Below are positions 47,097 to 56,370 of a stretch of 64,000 nt of DNA, piece by piece. This DNA is from Streptomyces broussonetiae (GTDB lineage Bacteria > Actinomycetota > Actinomycetes > Streptomycetales > Streptomycetaceae). The position numbers and the translations under genes are program-made. The stretch covers positions 4,650,001-4,714,000 of the forward strand of contig NZ_CP047020.1 of assembly GCF_009796285.1 (NCBI RefSeq), written 5' to 3'. The notes below the pieces were generated by a model. That model was given only the letters and a program-made list of their open reading frames with translations, ran no database searches and had not been told where the DNA came from. Every line of letters begins with the position of its first letter. The first letter of the stretch is position 1.

Positions 47097-47645
47097 TCAG
47101 TCCAGGTCAGTGAGGCGGCCGCCGGCGTCCGGCTGGGCGTGCTCCACCCTTCGCAGGAGGCGGGTGAGGACCTCTCCCAGCACCGCGCGCTCCGCAGGGG
47201 TGAGGTCCTGGAGCAGGTCCTCCTCGAAGACGGTCGCCAGGCGCATCGCCTCCAGCCACTTCTCGCGGCCCTCGGGCGTCAGCTCCACGATCACCCGAAC
47301 GCGGTTGGACTCGTCACGCTCCCGGGTGACCAGGCCCTCGGTGACCATGCGGTCGATGCGGTGGGTCATGGCGGCCGGCGTGAGGCCGAGGCGCTTGGCG
47401 AGGTCGCTGGGGCCCATGCGGTACGGGGCGCCGGAGAGGACGAGGGCCTTGAGGACCTCCCACTCGGCGTTGCTGATGCCGAGGGCACCGGTCTGGCGGC
47501 CGTAGGCGACGTTCATACGGCGGTTGAGCCGGGACAGCGCCGAGACGATCTTCTCGACCTGGGGGTCGAGGTCCTGGAACTCGCGCTGGTAGGCGGCGAT
47601 CTGTTCTTCGAGGGTCGGCTCCGTGACGCCGGGGGTGTCGGCCAT
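47097..47645 (-). CDS. MarR-family regulator
   Basis: 182 residues. Winged helix in the middle: ALGISNAEWEVLKALVLSG, MGPSDLAKRLGLTPAAMTHRIDRMV (recognition helix), GLVTRERDESNRVRVIVELTPEGRE (wing). N- and C-terminal helices form the dimer. It is divergent from an MFS efflux gene across a 125-bp AT-rich gap full of repeats, so it probably represses both. The ligand is unknown. Confidence 0.9.
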   Translation of the reverse strand: MADTPGVTEPTLEEQIAAYQREFQDLDPQVEKIVSALSRLNRRMNVAYGRQTGALGISNAEWEVLKALVLSGAPYRMGPSDLAKRLGLTPAAMTHRIDRMVTEGLVTRERDESNRVRVIVELTPEGREKWLEAMRLATVFEEDLLQDLTPAERAVLGEVLTRLLRRVEHAQPDAGGRLTDLD

Positions 47646-47672
47646 GGCCGCAGTATCGCACGCAGCTCCTTT

Positions 47673-47750
47673 GCTTTGAAGTCCTTCACTGTGTACTCTT
47701 TAGCTTCGAACTTTAGCTTTGAAGTCTTCAGATCTAACTTCTTCAGATCT
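47673..47750. promoter_or_regulatory. Repeat-rich AT operator region between marR and MFS genes
   Basis: Direct repeats: GCTTTGAAGTC at 47673 and 47716; TTTAGCTTYGAA at 47699 and 47712 (period 13); CTTCAGATCT at 47726 and 47741 (period 15). The stretch is far richer in A+T than the genome. Probable binding sites for the MarR protein. Confidence 0.7.
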
Positions 47751-47770
47751 CAGTCATGAGAGAGGTGAAC

Positions 47771-49060
47771 GTGACCAGGGCGATGGGCGCAGCGATGCGC
47801 CGGATCCACGTGGGCAATGCACTCAGCGCGTTCGGGCTCGGCTTCACGGTCCCCTACCTGTACGTCTATGTGGCGCAGGTGCGGGGCCTGGGGTCGCTGA
47901 CGGCGGGGCTCGTCCTCGCCGTCTTCGCCGTGGCCGCGCTGATCGTGCTGCCGTTCGCCGGCCGGGCGATCGTGCGGCGCGGCCCGCTGCCGGTCCTGCT
48001 CGCCGCCCTGGTGACCGCCGCCCTGGGTGCGCTGAGCCTCGGACTGGCGGCCGACGCCGCCGCCGTACTGGGCGCCGCTGCGGCACTCGGGGCCGGGCAG
48101 GCCGTGATGCAGCCCGCGCTGGCGACGATGATCGTGGACTGCTCGACGACGGACACCCGCTCGCGGGCGTTCGCGATGCAGTTCTTCCTGCAGAACCTGG
48201 GGCTCGGTGTCGGTGGCCTCATCGGCGGTCATCTCGTCGACACCACGCGCGTGTCCTCGTTCACGCTGCTGTTCGCGATCGAGGCGGCGATGTTCCTGCT
48301 GCTGGTCGTGGTGATGGCGACGGTGCGGATGCCGCGTGCGCCGCGGCCGACGGACGCGCCCGCGCAGGCGGCGAAGGGCAGCTGGAAGCAGCTGCTCGGG
48401 AACCGGGCGATGGTGCAGCTGTGTGTGCTGGGCTTCGTGCTGTTCTTCGCCTGCTACGGCCAGTTCGAGTCGGGACTGAGTGCCTACGGCGTCGAGGCGG
48501 CCGGGATCTCCACCTCCGCGCTGGGCACCGCTCTGGCCGCGAACACGCTGATGATCGTGGTCGCCCAGTTCGCCGTGCTCAAGTTCGTGGAACGGCGCCG
48601 GCGGTCTCGGGTGATCGCCGCGGTGGGTCTCATCTGGGCCGTGGCCTGGGTCGAGGCCGGGTACGCGGGGCTGGGGCACGGCAGCCAGGAGATGGCCACG
48701 GCCGCGTTCGTGTCGACGTACGCGCTGTTCGGACTGGGTGAGGCGATGCTGTCGCCGACCGTCGCGCCGCTGGTCGCCGATCTGGCGCCCGACGGCATGG
48801 CCGGGCAGTACAACTCCGCGTTCGCGCTGGTCAAGCAGTTGGCGCTGGCCGTCGGTCCCGCGGTCGGCGGGCCCATGGGAGCCTCGCTGCACGCGCCGTA
48901 CATCGTGACGTTCCTGCTGTTCTCGCTGGGGATCACCGTGCTGGCGCTGCGGCTCGGGCGGCGGCTCACCGCCGTGCAGGACCGGCCGTGGCAGGCGCGC
49001 GGCAGCCGGGTGGTCACGCGCGGCGAGGCGCCGGCGGAGCCGGTGGTTGCGCAGGCGTAG
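47771..49060 (+). CDS. MFS efflux transporter
   Basis: 429 residues from GTG 47771, which has AGAGAGGTG 3-6 bases upstream; ATG 47756 lies before that ribosome site and is less likely. About twelve membrane helices. The loop between helices 2 and 3 reads GRAIVRRGPLP (MFS motif A, degenerate), and the central cytoplasmic loop has RMPRAPRPTDAP. It is likely a proton-driven drug or metabolite exporter controlled by the divergent MarR protein. Confidence 0.88.
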   Translation: MTRAMGAAMRRIHVGNALSAFGLGFTVPYLYVYVAQVRGLGSLTAGLVLAVFAVAALIVLPFAGRAIVRRGPLPVLLAALVTAALGALSLGLAADAAAVLGAAAALGAGQAVMQPALATMIVDCSTTDTRSRAFAMQFFLQNLGLGVGGLIGGHLVDTTRVSSFTLLFAIEAAMFLLLVVVMATVRMPRAPRPTDAPAQAAKGSWKQLLGNRAMVQLCVLGFVLFFACYGQFESGLSAYGVEAAGISTSALGTALAANTLMIVVAQFAVLKFVERRRRSRVIAAVGLIWAVAWVEAGYAGLGHGSQEMATAAFVSTYALFGLGEAMLSPTVAPLVADLAPDGMAGQYNSAFALVKQLALAVGPAVGGPMGASLHAPYIVTFLLFSLGITVLALRLGRRLTAVQDRPWQARGSRVVTRGEAPAEPVVAQA

Positions 49061-49077
49061 CGCCTCGGCGGTCCACG

Positions 49078-49106
49078 ACGGCCGTCACCTTCGGGTGACG
49101 GCCGTT
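49078..49106 (+). terminator. Terminator after the MFS gene
   Basis: ACGGCCGTCACC and GGTGACGGCCGT around TTCG, followed by TGTCGTG. A strong 12-bp stem with a stable tetraloop; it also lies before the stop of the convergent methyltransferase gene. Confidence 0.85.
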
Positions 49107-49119
49107 GTCGTGTACGGGG

Positions 49120-49929
49120 TCAGCGGGTCGCTGTCACCAGAATCGCCGTGAAGGGGAGGGTCGCCGTGCCGTCCGGTGCGGTGCGGTGCGCGAGTTGCTC
49201 GAGGACGAGCCGGCCGGCTCGGGTGAGGGCTTCCTCGCCGCTGGACTGTGTGATCAGGCCGCCCCAGAGAGCGGCGAGGTGGCCGGGGGCGTAGGCGTCC
49301 AGCGGGGGCAGGGTGATGCCGAAGGTCACCTCGCGGTGGGCCGGGGCGTGGAAGCCGGCCGCGCACAGGGCTGCGGTGAGCTGCTCGGCGGTGCGCGAGA
49401 ACGCCCGGGCGAAGTGGCCCGGCGCGTCGGGCCCGCCGTATTCCTCGAGGGCCCTTTGCTGGGCGAGGAAGTAGGGCTGGCGGTCCAGGGAGGCCCAGAC
49501 GGTTGCGGCGAAGCGGCCGCCGGGGCGGGTGACGCGGGCCGCCTCGGTGAGGGCGGAGGCGAGGTCGGGGAAGAACTGGGCGCCCTGCTGGCAGACGACG
49601 GCGTCGAAGGCGGCCGTGTCGTAGGGGAGGTGGTCGGCGGGCGCCACCGTGAAGTCGATGTCGGGGTAGAGGCGGGGGTGGCCGGCGCGGGCGACGCGGA
49701 TCATGCCCTCGTCGAGATCCGCGCCGCACACCCGGCCGGCGGGCCCCACCAGGGCGGCCGCCGCGTGGGCGGCGTAGCCCGTGCCGCAGGCGAGGTCGAG
49801 GACGGCGGATCCGGGGCCCGGGTCGACGGCGTCCAGCAGCTCGGCCACGAACGGGCGCATGACCGGCGCGCTGTAGGCGTCGTAGCGCTCGGGGCCTTCG
49901 CTGCTGACGTGGACGTGGGTGTCCGCCAT
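49120..49929 (-). CDS. Class I SAM-dependent methyltransferase
   Basis: 269 residues. Motif I VLDLACGTGYAAHAAA, acidic end of strand 2 VCGADLDEGMIRVA, motif IV-like FDAVVCQQGAQFFPD and post-motif VTRPGGRFAATVW. It belongs to the UbiE/Methyltransf_11 group. Substrate unknown. It starts 3 bp after the stop of the PP2C gene upstream on the same strand and is probably in its operon. Confidence 0.88.
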   Translation of the reverse strand: MADTHVHVSSEGPERYDAYSAPVMRPFVAELLDAVDPGPGSAVLDLACGTGYAAHAAAALVGPAGRVCGADLDEGMIRVARAGHPRLYPDIDFTVAPADHLPYDTAAFDAVVCQQGAQFFPDLASALTEAARVTRPGGRFAATVWASLDRQPYFLAQQRALEEYGGPDAPGHFARAFSRTAEQLTAALCAAGFHAPAHREVTFGITLPPLDAYAPGHLAALWGGLITQSSGEEALTRAGRLVLEQLAHRTAPDGTATLPFTAILVTATR

Positions 49930-49932
49930 GGA

Positions 49933-51585
49933 TCAGTGCCTCCCCTTGGGGAGGACGAACTCGCACCAGACCGCCTTGCCGCCGCCCGGGGTGCGGCGCG
50001 AGCCCCAGTTCGAGGCGATCGTCGCCACGATGGCGATGCCACGCCCGGACTCGTCCGCCGGTTCGGCGCGGCGGCGCCGGGGCAGGTGGTCGTCGCCGTC
50101 GGTGACCTCGACGATGAGGCGGCGGTCGGTGCGGCGGAGCCTGAGGCGCATGGGCGGGGTGCCGTGCTGGAGGGAGTTGGCGACCAGTTCGCTGGTGGCG
50201 AGGACGCCGAGGTCGTGCAGTTCGGTGGGGAAGCGCCAGCTGGTGAGGACGCCGGAGGCGAAGGCACGCGCGCGTGGGGCGGCCTCCACGCCTCCGAGGA
50301 GTTCCAGGGCCGCGTTGCGGAAGAGGTCACCGTCGGGGCCGGTACGGGCCGGGTGCTGGAGGACGAGGACGGCCACGTCGTCGTCGTGGTCCGCGGTGAC
50401 GCCGGCGGAGCGGACCAGGCGGTCGCAGATCACCTGGGGGGTGCCCGTGGCGCCCGCGAGGGCACGTTCGAGCGATGCGATTCCCTCGTCCAGGTCCTCG
50501 TCGCGGCGCTCGACCAGGCCGTCCGTGTAGAGGACGGCCGTCGACCCCGGGCTCAGCGCGATCGAACCCGACGTGTGCATCCAGCCGCCGGTGCCGAGCG
50601 GCGGGCCGGTGGGTTCGTCGGCGCGGGAGACCGTGCCGTTCTCGTCGCGGACCAGGATCGGCAGGTGGCCGGCGGAGGCGTAGACCAGGCGGCCCTCGTT
50701 GGGGTCGTGTACGGCGTAGACGCAGGTGGCGATCTGGTTGGCGTCGATCTCGGTGGCCAGGCCGTCCAGCAGCTGCAGGACCTCGTGCGGGGGCAGGTCC
50801 AGGCGGGCGTAGGCGCGCACAGCGGTGCGCAGCTGGCCCATCACCGCGGCCGCCCGGACGCCCCGGCCCATGACGTCGCCGATCACCAGGGCCGTACGGC
50901 CGCCGCCCAGCGTGATGACGTCGTACCAGTCGCCGCCGACCGCGGCCTCGGTGCCGCCGGGCTGGTAGGTGGCGGCGATGCGCAGGTCGTCGGGTTGTTC
51001 CAGCTCCTGCGGGAGCAGGGAGCGCTGGAGGGTGACGGCGGTCTCGCGCTGGCGGCGTTCGCTGGCGCGCAGGCGTTCGGCGGCCTCGGCGTGGTCGGTG
51101 ACGTCGGTGGCGAAGACCAGCACACCGCCGTCGCGGTCGCCGTCCTCGGCGACGGGCGTGCAGGTGAAGGTGTACGAGCGGCCGTCGACGGCCCTGCGGG
51201 ACTTGAGGGTGCGGGGTTTTTTGCTGCGCAGCACCTGGTCGAGGAGCGGGAGCAGGCCCAGCTCGGCGAGTTCGGGCAGCGACTCGCGGGCGGGCGCGCC
51301 GGTGGGGCGGGTCCCGAAGGCCGTCGTATAGGCGTCGTTGACGTAGGCGATGCGGTGGTCCGGGCCGTGCACGAGCGCGACCAGGGCCGGGACGCGGTCG
51401 AGGACGTCGCGCGCGGGCAGCTCGTCGACGGCGGCCACCGGGGGTGTGCCGTCGGCCGGCGGTTCGGCGCGGGCCGCGGGCACGGAGCCTTCTCCCCGCC
51501 GGTCCGCAGGGACCGGGGTCTCGCTCCGCGCGGCGGCGCGGCGCTGCGTTCCGGGGAGCCGGGCGCTCCAGCGCGTGAAGTTCAC
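49933..51585 (-). CDS. PAS - PP2C (SpoIIE) phosphatase - HATPase regulator
   Basis: 550 residues, GTG start. PAS domain (about 55-165, PALVALVHGPDHRIAYVNDAY). SpoIIE-type PP2C domain (about 190-400): AAVGGDWYDVITL, ALVIGDVMGRGVRAAAVM, STAVLYTDGLVERRDEDLDEGI and DDDVAVLVL, with the metal-binding Asp residues intact. C-terminal GHKL ATPase like anti-sigma kinases: LGVLATSELVANSLQHG and DESGRGIAIVATIASNWG. Such proteins control anti-sigma/anti-anti-sigma partners by phosphorylation and dephosphorylation. No partner is adjacent. No membrane segment. Confidence 0.9.
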   Translation of the reverse strand: MNFTRWSARLPGTQRRAAARSETPVPADRRGEGSVPAARAEPPADGTPPVAAVDELPARDVLDRVPALVALVHGPDHRIAYVNDAYTTAFGTRPTGAPARESLPELAELGLLPLLDQVLRSKKPRTLKSRRAVDGRSYTFTCTPVAEDGDRDGGVLVFATDVTDHAEAAERLRASERRQRETAVTLQRSLLPQELEQPDDLRIAATYQPGGTEAAVGGDWYDVITLGGGRTALVIGDVMGRGVRAAAVMGQLRTAVRAYARLDLPPHEVLQLLDGLATEIDANQIATCVYAVHDPNEGRLVYASAGHLPILVRDENGTVSRADEPTGPPLGTGGWMHTSGSIALSPGSTAVLYTDGLVERRDEDLDEGIASLERALAGATGTPQVICDRLVRSAGVTADHDDDVAVLVLQHPARTGPDGDLFRNAALELLGGVEAAPRARAFASGVLTSWRFPTELHDLGVLATSELVANSLQHGTPPMRLRLRRTDRRLIVEVTDGDDHLPRRRRAEPADESGRGIAIVATIASNWGSRRTPGGGKAVWCEFVLPKGRH

Positions 51586-51729
51586 TGTGGGAAAAGCCTC
51601 GTGGGTGCTGTGGGCGGGCGGGTGGTGGCCCGGCCGAGGACGTGGGGCAGTCTGGCAGGGTCTTGCTGGGGGCGGGCCGCGGCGACATCCGTCAGACGCC
51701 GGAGCGGTCCGTGGAGTTCCTGTGTCCGC

Positions 51730-53109
51730 TCAGGACGACCCCTTCGGGTCGTCCGAGGGGCTGTGAGGAGACTTTCCACCGGCCGCGAGTTCGAACTCCG
51801 CTCGCGGATGTTCGAGTGAACCGAGCGAGACGATCTCCCGTTTGAAGAGCCCGGCGAGGGTCCATTCGGCCAGGACCCGGGCCTTCCGGTTGACGGTGGG
51901 CACCCTGCTGAGGTGGTAGACGCGGTGCATGAACCAGGCAGGGTAGCCCTTCAGCCTGCGCCCGTAGACCTGGGCGACGCCCTGGTGGAAGCCGAGGGAG
52001 GCGACCGAGCCCGCGTACTTGTGCGCGTACGTCTGAAGGGGCTCGCCGCGCAGCGCGTGGGCGATGTTGTCGCCGAGGGTCTTGGCCTGGCGGACGGCGT
52101 GCTGGGCGTTGGGGGCGGTCTCGGTGCCGGGTTCGGCGGCGGTGATGTCGGGTACGGACGCGGCGTCGCCGGCTCCCCAGGCGTGTTCGGTGCCGTCGAC
52201 GGCCAGCTGGGCGGTGCATTTCAGCCGGCCGTGCTCGGTGAGCGGCAGGTCGGTGGCGGCGAGGACCGGGTGGGGTTTGACGCCGGCGGTCCACACGACC
52301 GTACGGGTCGGGAAGCGCTGGCCGTCGCTGAGGACGGCGACTCGGTCGGCGCAGGAGTCCAGGCGGGTTTCGAGCAGGACCTGGATGTTGCGGCGGCGCA
52401 GCTGGGTGACGGTGTAGCGGCCCAGCTCCGGGCCGACCTCGGGCAGGATCCGGTCGGAGGCCTCCACGAGGATCCATTTCATGTCCTCGGGGCGGACGTT
52501 GTGGTAGTAGCGCGCGGCGTAGCGGGCCATGTCCTCCAGTTCGGCGAGCGCCTCGACGCCCGCGTAGCCGCCGCCGACGAAGACGAAGGTCAGGGCGGCG
52601 TCGCGGATCGCGGGGTCACGGGTGGAGGAGGCGATGTCCATCTGCTCGATGACGTGGTTGCGCAGGCCGATGGCCTCTTCGACGGTCTTGAAACCGATGC
52701 CGTGCTCGGCGAGGCCGGGGATGGGCAGGGTGCGGGCGACCGCGCCGGGGGCGAGGACGAGTTCGTCGTAGCCGAGGAGGTCGGCCGTCCTGCCCTCCTC
52801 GCTGGTGGCGAGCGTGGCGACCGCGGCGGTGCGCACCTCGTGGTCGATGGAGGTGACCTCGCCGATGACGACGTGGCACTGGTCCAGGACCCGGCGCAGT
52901 GGTACGACGACATGGCGGGGGGAGATCGAACCGGCCGCCGCCTCGGGAAGGAACGGCTGATACGTCATGTAGGGCTCGGGCGTGACGACCGTGATCTCGA
53001 CGTCACCCCGCCTCAGCTCGCCCTTGAGCTTCCGCTGCAGACGCAGCGCCGTGTACATCCCGACGTAGCCGCCGCCGACAACCAGAATGCGCGCACGTTC
53101 CTTCACCAT
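51730..53109 (-). CDS. ndh: Type II NADH dehydrogenase (NDH-2-like)
   Basis: 459 residues from ATG 53109 (MVKERARIL); a GTG at 53142 would add 11 residues. FAD motif ILVVGGGYVGMYTALRL, NADH motif FVFVGGGYAGVEALAELE, the second FAD site WGAGDAASVPD and a C-terminal amphipathic membrane-binding part (LKGYPAWFMHRVYHLSRVP). It passes electrons from NADH to menaquinone without pumping protons. It is divergent from the TetR gene at 53487, as ndh is from atrA in S. coelicolor (from memory). Confidence 0.88.
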   Translation of the reverse strand: MVKERARILVVGGGYVGMYTALRLQRKLKGELRRGDVEITVVTPEPYMTYQPFLPEAAAGSISPRHVVVPLRRVLDQCHVVIGEVTSIDHEVRTAAVATLATSEEGRTADLLGYDELVLAPGAVARTLPIPGLAEHGIGFKTVEEAIGLRNHVIEQMDIASSTRDPAIRDAALTFVFVGGGYAGVEALAELEDMARYAARYYHNVRPEDMKWILVEASDRILPEVGPELGRYTVTQLRRRNIQVLLETRLDSCADRVAVLSDGQRFPTRTVVWTAGVKPHPVLAATDLPLTEHGRLKCTAQLAVDGTEHAWGAGDAASVPDITAAEPGTETAPNAQHAVRQAKTLGDNIAHALRGEPLQTYAHKYAGSVASLGFHQGVAQVYGRRLKGYPAWFMHRVYHLSRVPTVNRKARVLAEWTLAGLFKREIVSLGSLEHPRAEFELAAGGKSPHSPSDDPKGSS

Positions 53110-53486
53110 CCCATGACGCACCCGGCGCTGTTGTTTGTCCACAGCCCCGGCAATTTGTGTGACTGGCGGCCGGGTGTGCGGCAGGCTGGGCGTGGTCGCC
53201 GGGGCGGACGAAAGGGGGCAGGTCAGCGGGTGCGGGCCATGGGGTGCAAAGGTGGGGAATCAGGGCGTATATGAGTCGTACTCTGATCGAGGGGCGCGCT
53301 GAGCGGAACCTGCCCCTTCTGAATTGACTCCCGCTCAACTATGTTCGTGTGTCGACGGGGTGTAGGGAATGTGATCGAACGGGGCTCGCCACGGGCGGAC
53401 CCGGTCGAGATCGGTGTGAGTTCCGCGCACTCCGGATTCAGTGGCGTGGAGTCTCCGGGGGGAGACGTCATAACCGGGGGAAAAAC
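53110..53486. other. Shared promoter region of ndh and the TetR gene
   Basis: About 375 bp, AT-richer near 53240-53350. TTGACT at 53324 and GCGGAACCTG near 53305 are possible promoter or operator parts, but I cannot fix a -10. No gene is supported. Confidence 0.4.
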
Positions 53487-54281
53487 ATGCATGTTCAGGA
53501 CACGCATTGGTCATCCGCAGCCGCCATGGCACCGGGCGGCGGGGCAGTGAGCGCGGCGGTGGGCAACGGACGCGCGGACGGGGCGCGTACGACACCGCTG
53601 CGCGTGGACGCACAGCGCAATCTGGAACACGTGCTGCGTGCGGCGCGTGAGGTGTTCGGCGAGCTGGGGTACGGCGCGCCGATGGAGGACGTGGCACGCC
53701 GGGCGCGGGTCGGTGTCGGCACGGTGTACCGGCGCTTTCCCAGCAAGGACGTGCTGGTCCGGCGGATAGCCGAGGAGGAGACCGCGCGTCTGACCGAGCA
53801 GGCGCGCACCGCGCTCGGGCAGGAGGACGAGCCGTGGTCGGCGCTGTCCCGCTTCCTGCGGACGTCCGTGGCGTCCGGGGCGGGGCGACTGCTGCCGCCG
53901 CAGGTGCTGCGCGTCGGCTCCAACGGCGCCGCCGGTTCAGCCGGTTCGCTCGGCTCGGGCGGCCCGGGCGTGGCCTCGGCCGCCGAGGAGCCTCGGGTGC
54001 CGCAGCAGCGGCTGCAGCCGGGGGCCGGTGAACTCCGGCTGGTCCCCGGGGAGTCGGCCGGGTCCGCGGACTCCGGGGTCGGCACGCTGCTCGACGTGGT
54101 CGGGCAGTTGGTCGAGCGGGCCCGGACGGCCGGTGAACTGCGGGCGGACGTGTCCGTGGGGGATGTGCTGCTGGTGATCGCCACGGCGGCGCCGTCTCTG
54201 CCGGATGCCGCGCAGCAGGCGGCCGCGTCGGCTCGGCTGCTGGACATCCTGCTGGAGGGGCTCAGGTCCCGGCCTGCGTGA
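53487..54281 (+). CDS. atrA: TetR-family regulator, probable AtrA
   Basis: 264 residues from ATG 53487, preceded by GGGGGAAAAAC; the longer frame upstream has no ribosome site. The HTH is RNLEHVLRAAREVFGELGYG, PMEDVARRARVGVGTVYRRF and SKDVLVRRIAEEETARL. The C-terminal domain contains a Gly/Ser/Ala-rich insert (NGAAGSAGSLGSGGPG). The HTH and its place opposite ndh match AtrA of S. coelicolor, an activator of actinorhodin regulation and other development genes. The name rests on recall, not a search. Confidence 0.8.
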   Translation: MHVQDTHWSSAAAMAPGGGAVSAAVGNGRADGARTTPLRVDAQRNLEHVLRAAREVFGELGYGAPMEDVARRARVGVGTVYRRFPSKDVLVRRIAEEETARLTEQARTALGQEDEPWSALSRFLRTSVASGAGRLLPPQVLRVGSNGAAGSAGSLGSGGPGVASAAEEPRVPQQRLQPGAGELRLVPGESAGSADSGVGTLLDVVGQLVERARTAGELRADVSVGDVLLVIATAAPSLPDAAQQAAASARLLDILLEGLRSRPA

Positions 54282-54316
54282 GTCCGCAGTCCGCCGCCGG
54301 CGGATGCGTCCAGCCC

Positions 54317-54354
54317 ACCCGTATCGTCCGTGACGCTTCACGGGCGGTACGGGT
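54317..54354 (+). terminator. Terminator after the TetR gene
   Basis: ACCCGTATCGTCCGTGA pairs with 54338-54354 with two mismatches that form G-U in RNA, over CGCT. Confidence 0.7.
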
Positions 54355-54525
54355 GGTTCTCGTTGGCCGCCCGGGTCGCTCGTCCGGGTGATGGTCGAGA
54401 GGGGCGCTTTGACAAGGACCCTCGGATGGGTGGATGCGGTGAACGAGGGGGCGTTGAACAAAAGACAATGTGGCACTCTGTGCCGGTGACGGATTGGGCT
54501 GTGCCGGTGTCGGGGGCTTTCCGCA

Positions 54526-56370
54526 ATGAGCACTGACGGGTGGGACGAGTCACACGGTGACGACGGGGACCCGGAGGCCGCCGGGGTGACCCCGCCCCAG
54601 GTACCGAGCCAGGGCAGGCGCGTTCCCGCCGGGAGCGTGCCGGCCCAGCGTGAGGGCAGCGCGCTGCCGCCGCCCCGGGAGACACCGCCCGCCGACGCCG
54701 AGCTGATCGAGCGGATGCGCGGCGGCGACGACTCCGCGTACGAAGAGCTGTACCGCCGGCACGCCGACGCCGTACGGCGCTACGCACGGACCTGCTGCCG
54801 GGACGGGCACACCGCCGACGACCTCACGGCCGAGGTGTTCGCCCGGATGCTGCAGGCCGTGCGCGGCGGCTCCGGGCCCGAGTACGCCGTACGGGCCTAT
54901 CTGCTCACCTCCGTACGACGCGTCGCCGCGCACTGGCTCAAGTCCGCCCGGCGCGAGCAGCTCGTCGACGACTTCGCGGTCTTCGCCCAGCAGACCTCCC
55001 GCTCGTCCGAGGTGCCCGACGACGACACTGTGGACCTGGGCGCCGACGTGCGCGCCATGCAGGAGGCCGAGCAGTCCATGGCCATGCAGGCCTTCCGCTC
55101 GCTGCCCGAGCGCTGGCAGGCCGTGCTGTGGCACACCGAGGTGGAGGACGAGTCCCCGAGCGACGTGGCCGTGCTCTTCGGGCTGGACGCCAACGGCACC
55201 CGGGTGCTCGCCAGCCGCGCGCGCGAGGGACTGAAGCAGGCCTATCTCCAGGCCCACGTCAGCGCGTCCCTCGCCGGTGACGAGGAGTGCGCCCGCTACG
55301 CCGACCAGCTCGGCAGCTACGCCCGCCGCAAGCTGCGCATCCGCGCCGAACGGGGCCTGCGCAAGCACCTGGAGGAGTGCGCCAGGTGCCGGCTGGCCGC
55401 CGCGCAGATCGAGGAGGTCGCGAGCGGCATCCCCGGTGTCGTCCCGGTCGCGGTCATCGGCTGGTTCGGCGCCGCCGGGTACGCCAAGGCGCTCGGCATC
55501 ATCGCCGGGGGCGCCGGGGCCGGGGCCGCGGCTGCGGCCACCGGGTCGTCCGGCGGGGCGGGCGGCGGCGCGGGCGGGGCCGCTGCGTCGGAGGGACTCG
55601 GCGCCCCGGTGAAGGCGGGGATCGCGGCCGGTGTCGTCGTGGTGGCCGCCGCCGCGGTGGCGCTGGCTCTGGTCAACGACAGCCACCCGCCGACGAAGGA
55701 GATCGCCAAGCCGTCGCCGTCCGCGCCCCTCGCGCAGCCTCCGGCGCCGAAGCCAAAACCGAAGCCGAAGCCAAAACCGGCGCCGCCGTCGGCTCCCGCG
55801 AAGCCGAAGCCCTCCCCGCCGGTGGTGCTGCCCGTCTCCGCGCCGAAGCCCACGCCCAGGCCTGCGCCCCGGCCCACACCGACGCCGACTCCCACGCCGA
55901 CGCCCACACCGACCCCGACGCCCACGCCGCCGCCCACCGTCTATCAGTTGAGCGAGCTGCGCTACGACGTCAACGGCGACGGCACCCGGCCCGAGATCCA
56001 GCTCGGCGAGAGCAGCTGGGTGTGGCAGCGCTACGGCCTGTCGATCGGCGGCACGCAGTACGCGCACGGGGTGACCGTGCGCGGCGAGTCCTCCGTCACC
56101 ATCGCCCTCAACCGGCCCTGCAGCGCGTACGACGCACTGGCCGGTGTGGACGACATGACGCTCGGACTCGGCAAGGTGGCGTTCTCCGTCTACGCCGACG
56201 GGGTACGGCTGTGGCAGTCCGGGACGGTCAACGGACGCGACCGGGCCGTCCCCGTCCATGTGAACCTCACCGGGCGCAGGACCGTACGGCTCGTCGTGAC
56301 GCCGCACAGCGACACCTTCGACCGGGCGGCGCTCGCGGACTGGGCGGAGTCCCGGTTCACCTGCCGATAG
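54526..56370 (+). CDS. Sigma-70-family factor fused to anti-sigma-like segment, membrane helix and NPCBM domain
   Basis: 614 residues. ECF-type region 2 (about 60-130): DSAYEELYRRHADAVRRYAR, TAEVFARMLQAV. Region 4 (about 185-240): LPERWQAVLWHTEVEDESPSD, VAVLFGLDANGTRVLASRAR. Next is a zinc-finger-like anti-sigma segment with LRKHLEECARCRLA, a Gly/Ala-rich part, a membrane helix (AGIAAGVVVVAAAAVALALV) and a long Pro linker (KPKPKPKP, then PTPTPTPT). The outer NPCBM domain (about 480-614) has ELRYDVNGDGTRPEIQLGES, TVRGESSVTIALN and a final CR. The NPCBM part binds glycans, so this is a one-protein glycan sensor and sigma factor. Release probably needs proteolysis. TTGACA at 54409 may be part of its promoter. 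Confidence 0.88.
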   Translation: MSTDGWDESHGDDGDPEAAGVTPPQVPSQGRRVPAGSVPAQREGSALPPPRETPPADAELIERMRGGDDSAYEELYRRHADAVRRYARTCCRDGHTADDLTAEVFARMLQAVRGGSGPEYAVRAYLLTSVRRVAAHWLKSARREQLVDDFAVFAQQTSRSSEVPDDDTVDLGADVRAMQEAEQSMAMQAFRSLPERWQAVLWHTEVEDESPSDVAVLFGLDANGTRVLASRAREGLKQAYLQAHVSASLAGDEECARYADQLGSYARRKLRIRAERGLRKHLEECARCRLAAAQIEEVASGIPGVVPVAVIGWFGAAGYAKALGIIAGGAGAGAAAAATGSSGGAGGGAGGAAASEGLGAPVKAGIAAGVVVVAAAAVALALVNDSHPPTKEIAKPSPSAPLAQPPAPKPKPKPKPKPAPPSAPAKPKPSPPVVLPVSAPKPTPRPAPRPTPTPTPTPTPTPTPTPTPPPTVYQLSELRYDVNGDGTRPEIQLGESSWVWQRYGLSIGGTQYAHGVTVRGESSVTIALNRPCSAYDALAGVDDMTLGLGKVAFSVYADGVRLWQSGTVNGRDRAVPVHVNLTGRRTVRLVVTPHSDTFDRAALADWAESRFTCR

